Below are positions 59,089 to 64,000 of a stretch of 64,000 bases of DNA, one piece after another. Both the position numbers and the translations under genes were made by a program. Source of the DNA: VAXT01 sp963794605 (GTDB lineage: Bacteria > Actinomycetota > Thermoleophilia > Gaiellales > Gaiellaceae); the NCBI GenBank assembly GCA_963794605.1, contig CAWCEN010000002.1, forward strand, positions 1,426,001 through 1,490,000. The letters are read 5' to 3'. The notes beneath the pieces are model-generated. The model saw only the letters and a program-made list of their open reading frames with translations. It was not told the DNA's origin and ran no database searches. Numbering within the stretch: the stretch's first letter is position 1; the number at the start of each line of letters is the position of its first letter.

Positions 59089-60210
59089 ATGGCCCAGACG
59101 CAAGAGGCGCTCTACCGCGAGCTCGATGTCGACCTCGACCTCTCCTGGTCGGAGCGCGACCTGCCCGAGCGGGAGCGGACGAAGCACGTCCACCGGCTAC
59201 ACCCGTACCTCGGGAAGTTCGTCCCGCAGCTCGTCGAGGCGCTGCTCGACCGGCACCTGCCACGCGCGCGGAACGTGCTCGATCCCTTCGCGGGCTCCGG
59301 GACGACGCTCGTCCAGTCGCTCGAGAGCGGGCGCGGCGCGACAGGGGTCGACGTCGCCGCTTTCAACTGTCTGCTGATGCGCGTCAAGACGGCCGAGTAC
59401 GACTTGTTCACGCTCGAGACCGAGCTGCGCGACTCGCTGCGCCGGCTCGAGGCCTTCGACGGAGCGCGCCCTCCTCGCCCGAACGCGTTCGTGGACGCCT
59501 GGTACGCGCCGAAAGCAGCGGCCGAGCTCGTCTTCTACCGCTCGCTGATCGAGGACTACGAGCACAAGGACGTGATGCGCGTCGTCCTCGCGCGCGCCGC
59601 CCGCTCCGCGAGACGGACGACGCACTTCGACCTCGACTTCCCGCGGGAGCCGCAGATCGGCGAGTACTGGTGCCACAAGCACCGGAAGACGTGTCGCCCC
59701 GTCGAGCGCGCCGAGCACTTCCTCCGTCGCTATGCGCTGGACACGCTCGAGCGGATCCGCGTCTTCTCGCGCGTGCGCGCGCGAGGACCTGAAACGGTCG
59801 TCCTGCACGGCGACGCCCGCGAGCTGGAGCTGGGCGGCCCGTTCGACGGGATCGTCACCTCACCGCCGTACCCGGGCCTGATCGACTACCACGAGCAGCA
59901 CCGCTACGCGTACGAGCTGCTCGCTCTGGACGACCGTCGCGAGGAGGAGCTGGGCGCAGCGGAGCGTGGCGTGAGCGCGAAGGCGATCGGCGAGTACGTC
60001 GACGGAATCGCAAACGTTTTCGCGAATGCGCGCGAGTCGCTACGACGCAGCGCGCGGGTCGTGATCGTGATCAACGACCGCCGCGAGCTCTACCCGGAGA
60101 TTCTCGACCGCGCAGGGCTCTCGATCGAGACGCGCTACCGCCGTCACGTCAATCGCCGCACGGGCCGCCGCGCGGGCGAGTTCTTCGAGGACGTGATCGT
60201 CGCGAGTTAA
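59089..60210 (+). CDS. Orphan DNA methyltransferase (N4-cytosine/N6-adenine type)
   Basis: 373 residues from ATG 59089 (ATG 59077 also possible). It shows the HPYLGKFVPQLVEALL motif seen in site-specific DNA methylases, motif I VLDPFAGSGTTLVQSLESG, acidic GATGVDV, and the catalytic motif IV VTSPPYPGLIDYHEQHRYAY. The SPPY motif and FxGxG first, SPPY last order fit amino-methyltransferases. No restriction endonuclease is adjacent, so it is an orphan methylase, a possible epigenetic regulator or a remnant of a defence system. Confidence 0.87.
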   Translation: MAQTQEALYRELDVDLDLSWSERDLPERERTKHVHRLHPYLGKFVPQLVEALLDRHLPRARNVLDPFAGSGTTLVQSLESGRGATGVDVAAFNCLLMRVKTAEYDLFTLETELRDSLRRLEAFDGARPPRPNAFVDAWYAPKAAAELVFYRSLIEDYEHKDVMRVVLARAARSARRTTHFDLDFPREPQIGEYWCHKHRKTCRPVERAEHFLRRYALDTLERIRVFSRVRARGPETVVLHGDARELELGGPFDGIVTSPPYPGLIDYHEQHRYAYELLALDDRREEELGAAERGVSAKAIGEYVDGIANVFANARESLRRSARVVIVINDRRELYPEILDRAGLSIETRYRRHVNRRTGRRAGEFFEDVIVAS

Positions 60211-61181
60211 GGCGGGGGCGGAATCGACTCGGTGTCGTCGACGCTGTAGATGTCTGAGTTCCGAGGCTTGCAGCGGACCAGGTCGTAGTAGAGCCGCGTC
60301 GTCCGAACGCGACCCGGCGGGCTCGGAGTGACCCGGTTCGCGTACGTCACGTCGATGTCGCGTCCCGCCGGGAGTGACAGGATCACTTGCGCGCCCCCGT
60401 CGACGGGCTGCCTCACAAGCTGCACCGACTTGCCGCAGCCGCGGTTGCTCTGGACGTAGTAGACGGTTCCGTACTCGTTGACCGACGGGCTGTAGACCAC
60501 CTTTCCGGGCGCGGTGGAGAGCGCCGTCGCCGAGGCGTTCGCGAGGTCGTAGCGGAAGATCTGGCACTTCGGGTGCGGGTTGCAGCGTCTCCAGACGGCG
60601 AAGTTCCCGTTCAGCTGCCCTGCGCTCGTCACACCGCGGCGGTTGCGAATGGTGTCGAGCACGCGCTGCTCGCGGGTCGTGAGGTTGCGCAGGAGGATCA
60701 GCTGGGCGTTGCTGCTGTACGCCTGGCCGCGGCTGTAGAGGATCCAGCCGCCGGAGATCGTTCCGCAGCACTCCCAGCTGGAGGAGTTGATGCCGGCGGG
60801 TGTTGGCAGCTGTCGGCGGCTCGCCAGGTCGTACAGCCTGAGGTCGGAGCGCGCGCCGAGCCGGCCGCGGAGCAGCTGGTACACGAGTGTCGTCCCGTCG
60901 ATTCCGCCGGTGAACGCCTGGGTGCCCTTTGGGTTGACCTTGAACGCGGCATGGCCCGTCTGTTGCGCGAAGACGTCGAACGAGCTCTGGCGCTGGCCGC
61001 GGCTCTTCGACCATGCGAACCAATCGCCGTTGGCCGCGGGTGCGACCTCGTTCCGCGGGCTCGCCTTGACGGGGACCGGAGTGGACGCGCCGATCGCGAC
61101 GGCTGCGGTGACAGCGAGGCCCGCGGCGGCGAGGGCGACGGCCGCGAAGTTCCTCTTTCGGCACTGCTGCGTCACAGACAC
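60207..61181 (-). CDS. Exported beta-propeller-like protein
   Basis: 324 residues from GTG 61181. The N-terminal signal anchor (about 11-32) is followed by repeated beta-sheet blades such as DWFAWSKSRGQRQSSFDVFAQ, TTLVYQLLRGRLGARSDLRL, GGWILYSRGQAYSSNAQLIL and GTVYYVQSNRGCGKS (each in part). It resembles TolB-type propellers. Pairs of Cys (ECCG, RRCNPHPKC, RGCGK, RC) suggest disulfides. It ends 4 bases into the methylase gene, convergent. Confidence 0.7.
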   Translation of the reverse strand: MSVTQQCRKRNFAAVALAAAGLAVTAAVAIGASTPVPVKASPRNEVAPAANGDWFAWSKSRGQRQSSFDVFAQQTGHAAFKVNPKGTQAFTGGIDGTTLVYQLLRGRLGARSDLRLYDLASRRQLPTPAGINSSSWECCGTISGGWILYSRGQAYSSNAQLILLRNLTTREQRVLDTIRNRRGVTSAGQLNGNFAVWRRCNPHPKCQIFRYDLANASATALSTAPGKVVYSPSVNEYGTVYYVQSNRGCGKSVQLVRQPVDGGAQVILSLPAGRDIDVTYANRVTPSPPGRVRTTRLYYDLVRCKPRNSDIYSVDDTESIPPPP

Positions 61182-61201
61182 GTGAGCCCCGGCACCCTAC
61201 C

Positions 61202-62671
61202 GTGGACTGGGTGCTCGCGCGCACTCTCACGCACGCGCTCGTCGGACTGGAGACCCGCCGGGTCGAGGTCGAGGCGCATCTGGAGAACGGCGTCCCTGGC
61301 TTCGCGATCGTCGGGCTCGCGGACCGCGCGTGCCAGGAGGCGAAGCACCGCGTTCGGAGCGGGATCGCCTCGGCCGAGCTCGAATGGCCCCTCCGGCGAA
61401 TCACGGTCAATCTCGCTCCCGCTGCGCTACGGAAGGAGGGGTCGGCGTTCGACCTGCCGATCGCGCTCTCGATCCTCGCTGCGTCGGGTCAGGTCCCGCG
61501 CGATTCGTTGGCGGAGCACGCGGCAGTCGGTGAGCTTGCACTTGATGGTCGCCTGCGGCCGGTTGGCGGAGTGCTGGCGCTTGCAGAGGCGGCCCTCGAG
61601 GCCGGCTTGCCGCGGATGCTCTGCGCTGCGCGATCCTCGCCCGAAGCGGCGCTTGCCGGGATCGTGCCTGTTCCGGTGCGGCACCTCGCCGACGCGGTCG
61701 CGTACCTGCGCGGCGAGCACGACCCTGAGCCCTGGGTGCCACGAAACGGATACGTGGCCGAGGCGGCCGACCTCGACCTCGCGGATCTGCGGGGCCAGGA
61801 GCGGGCGCGGCGTGCGCTCGAGATCGCGGCGACCGGTGGGCACAACCTCCTGCTCGCGGGGCCTCCGGGGACTGGGAAGACGATGCTCGCGCGGAGGCTG
61901 CCCGGGATCCTGCCGCCGCTGTCGGCCAAGGAGGCAATCGAGGTCACGCGCATCCACTCGGTGGCGGGGATGCTGGCTGCGGACCGGCCGCTCGTGACGA
62001 CCCGCCCGCTGCGCTCGCCGCACTACAGCGCGTCCGTCGCGGCGCTCGTCGGGGGCGGGCCCGGGCCGAAGCCCGGCGAGGTCAGCCTCGCGCATCGCGG
62101 CGTGCTCGTCCTCGATGAGTTCGCGGAGTTCCAGCGACCCGCGCTCGAGGCGCTGCGACAGCCGCTGGAGGATGGCGTGGTCAGCATCGCCCGGGTCGGC
62201 GGGCGGGCGGTGTTCCCGGCGCGCTTCCAACTCGTCGCGGCGATGAACCTCTGTCCGTGCGGCGCTCGGGGAGATCCCGCGGCCGACTGCAAGTGCTCGC
62301 CTCAGCGGCTGTCCGCTTTCCGGGACAAGCTGTCGCGCGCGCTTCTCGACCGCTTCGACCTCGTCGTCGCCATGCCCAGGCCGCGAGCTGCCGAGCTCGC
62401 CGCTCCGCCGGGAGAAGCGTCCGATCCGGTGCGGCATCGCGTGGCGGCGGCGCGCGAGCAGCTGGACGTTTCCCGCGCGGGTTGGACGAAGGAGGCGACC
62501 GAGCTCCTCGACCGCGCAGTCGAACGGCTGCCGCTCTCGGGTCGAGGCCGTGCTCGTGCGAGGCGCGTGGCCGAGACGATCGCTGCGCTCGCCTCGGAGT
62601 CCGCCGTCGGCGCGGAGCACCTGTCCGAGGCGCTCGCGTACCGTTCGCCGACCGAGCTCGGGGCGCCGTGA
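61202..62671 (+). CDS. comM: YifB family Mg-chelatase-like AAA ATPase (ComM)
   Basis: 489 residues from GTG 61202. The N-terminal ChlI-like domain starts LARTLTHALVGLETRRVEVE and has GLADRACQEAKHRVRSGI; the AAA module has Walker A AGPPGTGKTMLARRLPGILP and the LDEFAEFQRPALEALRQPLE region, then the zinc-binding CPCGARGD...CKCSPQ and the final ARRVAETIAAL. ComM helps branch migration in natural transformation in some species. It overlaps dprA by 4 bases (GTGA), the usual partner in DNA uptake. Confidence 0.94.
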   Translation: MDWVLARTLTHALVGLETRRVEVEAHLENGVPGFAIVGLADRACQEAKHRVRSGIASAELEWPLRRITVNLAPAALRKEGSAFDLPIALSILAASGQVPRDSLAEHAAVGELALDGRLRPVGGVLALAEAALEAGLPRMLCAARSSPEAALAGIVPVPVRHLADAVAYLRGEHDPEPWVPRNGYVAEAADLDLADLRGQERARRALEIAATGGHNLLLAGPPGTGKTMLARRLPGILPPLSAKEAIEVTRIHSVAGMLAADRPLVTTRPLRSPHYSASVAALVGGGPGPKPGEVSLAHRGVLVLDEFAEFQRPALEALRQPLEDGVVSIARVGGRAVFPARFQLVAAMNLCPCGARGDPAADCKCSPQRLSAFRDKLSRALLDRFDLVVAMPRPRAAELAAPPGEASDPVRHRVAAAREQLDVSRAGWTKEATELLDRAVERLPLSGRGRARARRVAETIAALASESAVGAEHLSEALAYRSPTELGAP

Positions 62672-63648
62672 GCGAGCTCGTGCTCGCCGCCTTCGCGGCC
62701 GAGACGGGCTCCCACGTCGTGCGCACGCCCCGCGACCGAGCGTTCCGCGCGTTCTCGCGCCGATTCGACGAGGCTGCGTACCTCACGCGGCTGCGAGGCG
62801 GGGGCGTCGACTGGATCGCGCGCTCGGCGACGGAGTTCCCACCGCTGCTTCATGCGATTCACGATCCGCCGCCGGGATTGTTCGTCCGCGGCGATGCAGA
62901 CGTGGATCTGCTGCGGCGCGCAGCGGTCGCCGTCGTGGGAGCACGCTCGTGCTCGCCCTACGGCGCGCAGGTGGCGCGCATGCTGGGCCGGGAGCTCGGC
63001 CGCGCGGGCATTGTCGTCGTGAGCGGCCTGGCGCGGGGCGTCGATGGAGAAGCGCACCGAGGGGCGCTCGAGGCCGGCGGTCCCACAGTCGGCGTGCTGG
63101 GATGCGGAATCGACCGCGACTATCCCGCAGCACATCGAGAGCTCGCGGCGCGGATCCGCGCTACGGGACTCACGGTGTCCGAGTACGCGCCGGGCGTCGA
63201 GCCCGCGCCATGGCGCTTCCCTGCGAGGAACAGGATCATCGCCGGCCTCTCGGCGGCGACGGTTGTCGTCGAGGCGCGAGACCGGAGCGGAGCGCTGATC
63301 ACGGCCGACCTCGCGCTCGAAGAGGGGCGGGAGGTGTTCGCCGTTCCGGGTGAGATCACCTCCGCCCTTTCATCGGGGACGAACGACCTGCTCAAGCTCG
63401 GTGCGTCCCCATTGACGGCGTCAGCGGACGTGCTGGAGGTCTTCGGGCTGACGAGCGGTGAGACGGAGGCGGTCGAGCTCGGCTCCTCGGCTGAGACTGT
63501 GCTCGCCCGTCTACGCGACGGACCGGCCAGCGCGGACGAGCTCGCGCGCGCGACCGGCCTCGACGCGCGCGCGCTCGCGTCCGCGCTCACGGAGCTCGAG
63601 CTCGCCGGCTGCGCGGTCGCGGGGGGAGGTGTTTACCGGGCGCACTAG
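62668..63648 (+). CDS. dprA: DNA processing protein DprA
   Basis: 326 residues from GTG 62668. The Rossmann-like core has VAVVGARSCSPYG, VVSGLARGVDGEAHRGAL, GVLGCGIDRDYP and, further on, FPARNRIIAGLSAATVVVEA and SGALITADLALEEGREVFAVPG. A C-terminal winged-helix (DprA_WH) follows (LARATGLDARALASALTELE). DprA loads RecA on single-stranded DNA in transformation. It overlaps comM. Confidence 0.95.
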   Translation: MSELVLAAFAAETGSHVVRTPRDRAFRAFSRRFDEAAYLTRLRGGGVDWIARSATEFPPLLHAIHDPPPGLFVRGDADVDLLRRAAVAVVGARSCSPYGAQVARMLGRELGRAGIVVVSGLARGVDGEAHRGALEAGGPTVGVLGCGIDRDYPAAHRELAARIRATGLTVSEYAPGVEPAPWRFPARNRIIAGLSAATVVVEARDRSGALITADLALEEGREVFAVPGEITSALSSGTNDLLKLGASPLTASADVLEVFGLTSGETEAVELGSSAETVLARLRDGPASADELARATGLDARALASALTELELAGCAVAGGGVYRAH

Positions 63649-63651
63649 CAT
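63646..63651 (+). promoter_or_regulatory. -10 box (TAGCAT) for the last gene
   Basis: TAGCAT overlaps the dprA stop and is 8 bases before ATG 63660. Confidence 0.35.
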
Positions 63652-63659
63652 CGCGACAT

Positions 63660-64000
63660 ATGGCCGAGTCATATTGGCTGGCTGAGCCGGCGGAGCCACT
63701 CGCGCGCGTGTCGCGCGACGGGCGTCCGGACGTCGTCGTGATCGGCGGCGGCGTCACGGGCTGCTCATGTGCGCTCGCGCTCGCCGAGGGCGGGCTCCGC
63801 GTTCGCCTGTTCGAGACGCGGCGCGTGGCGTCGGGCGCGAGCGGGCGCAACGGCGGCTTCGCGCTGCGCGGGCTCGCGATCTCGTACCCGGACGCGCGGG
63901 AGCGGTTTGGCAGCGCGGCGGCGGAGTCGCTCTGGCGCTTCACCGAACGCTCGCTCGATCGGATGGAGGAGCTCGCCGGCGACGCGTTGCAGCGGGTCGG
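63660..64000 (+). CDS. FAD-dependent oxidoreductase (DAO family), 5' part
   Basis: The frame is open from ATG 63660 to the window edge (113 residues seen). The FAD-binding motif is DVVVIGGGVTGCSCALALAE with the acidic end RVRLFE, and VASGASGRNGGFALRGL is typical of the D-amino acid oxidase/glycine oxidase type. The substrate cannot be known from this part. The ATG 8 bases after a -10 box is the natural start. Confidence 0.85.
   Translation, partial: MAESYWLAEPAEPLARVSRDGRPDVVVIGGGVTGCSCALALAEGGLRVRLFETRRVASGASGRNGGFALRGLAISYPDARERFGSAAAESLWRFTERSLDRMEELAGDALQRV

Overview
The window is one dense stretch of a high-G+C bacterial chromosome with strong actinobacterial signatures. These include tRNA-Gln beside ispE/glmU, the eno-ftsB-DUF501 order, the DUF177-rpmF-plsX-acpP-rnc-smc-ftsY-ffh-rpsP-khpA-rimM-trmD-lepB-rplS-rnhB-yraN-comM-dprA block, a LexA box of the CGAAC-N4-GTTCG type, and many leaderless transcripts. 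Gene content and protein style suggest a deep-branching actinobacterium such as the Thermoleophilia/Gaiellales, but this is inference: there is no rRNA gene here. No phage, insertion sequence, CRISPR array or plasmid functions were seen.

Layout. 1-9.4 kb: ispE (3' part), tRNA-Gln, glmU, prs, rplY, pth, mfd and a parvulin-type foldase lipoprotein. 9.4-15.7 kb: mazG, eno, a methyltransferase facing eno, pyk, ftsB, DUF501 and small proteins. 15.7-23.6 kb: signalling and envelope genes (HTH-receiver fusion, PAP2 phosphatase, multi-GAF SpoIIE phosphatase, membrane spermidine-synthase-like protein, GDPD, L,D-transpeptidase). 23.6-25.5 kb: a thiol-redox/cytochrome c maturation set (ResA-like, tandem-domain CcmH, CcdA). 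25.5-29.1 kb: Rieske protein, ferredoxin, VOC protein and FAD oxidoreductase. 29.1-32.9 kb: a NarL-type two-component system with a triplicated 101-bp repeat between its genes, a cupin, and a LexA-boxed radical SAM gene with a truncated relative nearby. 32.9-39.7 kb: CNNM transporter, recG, rsmD, coaD, DUF177. 39.7-42.8 kb: an apparent insertion between DUF177 and rpmF, made of an OmpR-type two-component system flanked by two exported low-complexity proteins. 42.9-58.7 kb: the lipid/RNase III/SMC/SRP/ribosome-maturation block, interrupted by dodecin-like genes and a large cyclase-AAA-TPR regulator. 58.7-64 kb: a methyltransferase relic, an orphan DNA methylase, comM, dprA and the start of a FAD oxidoreductase.

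Three features cut across the window. First, about fifteen or more genes have a TA-N3-T -10 hexamer only 6-11 bases before the start codon, so leaderless transcription is probably the norm. Second, several well-conserved genes have no ATG/GTG/TTG at the start their protein sequence demands (recG ATC, PAP2 ATC, ccdA GTC, trmD CTG, a DUF309 gene CTG or GTC, rnc and an FAD enzyme with none), and two (glmU, fdxA) carry single-base frameshifts. Sequencing error, real decay and non-canonical initiation all remain possible. Third, there are three families of short structured repeats: a 94-bp two-hairpin element (three copies), a second two-hairpin element (two copies), and the 101-bp tandem triplication.
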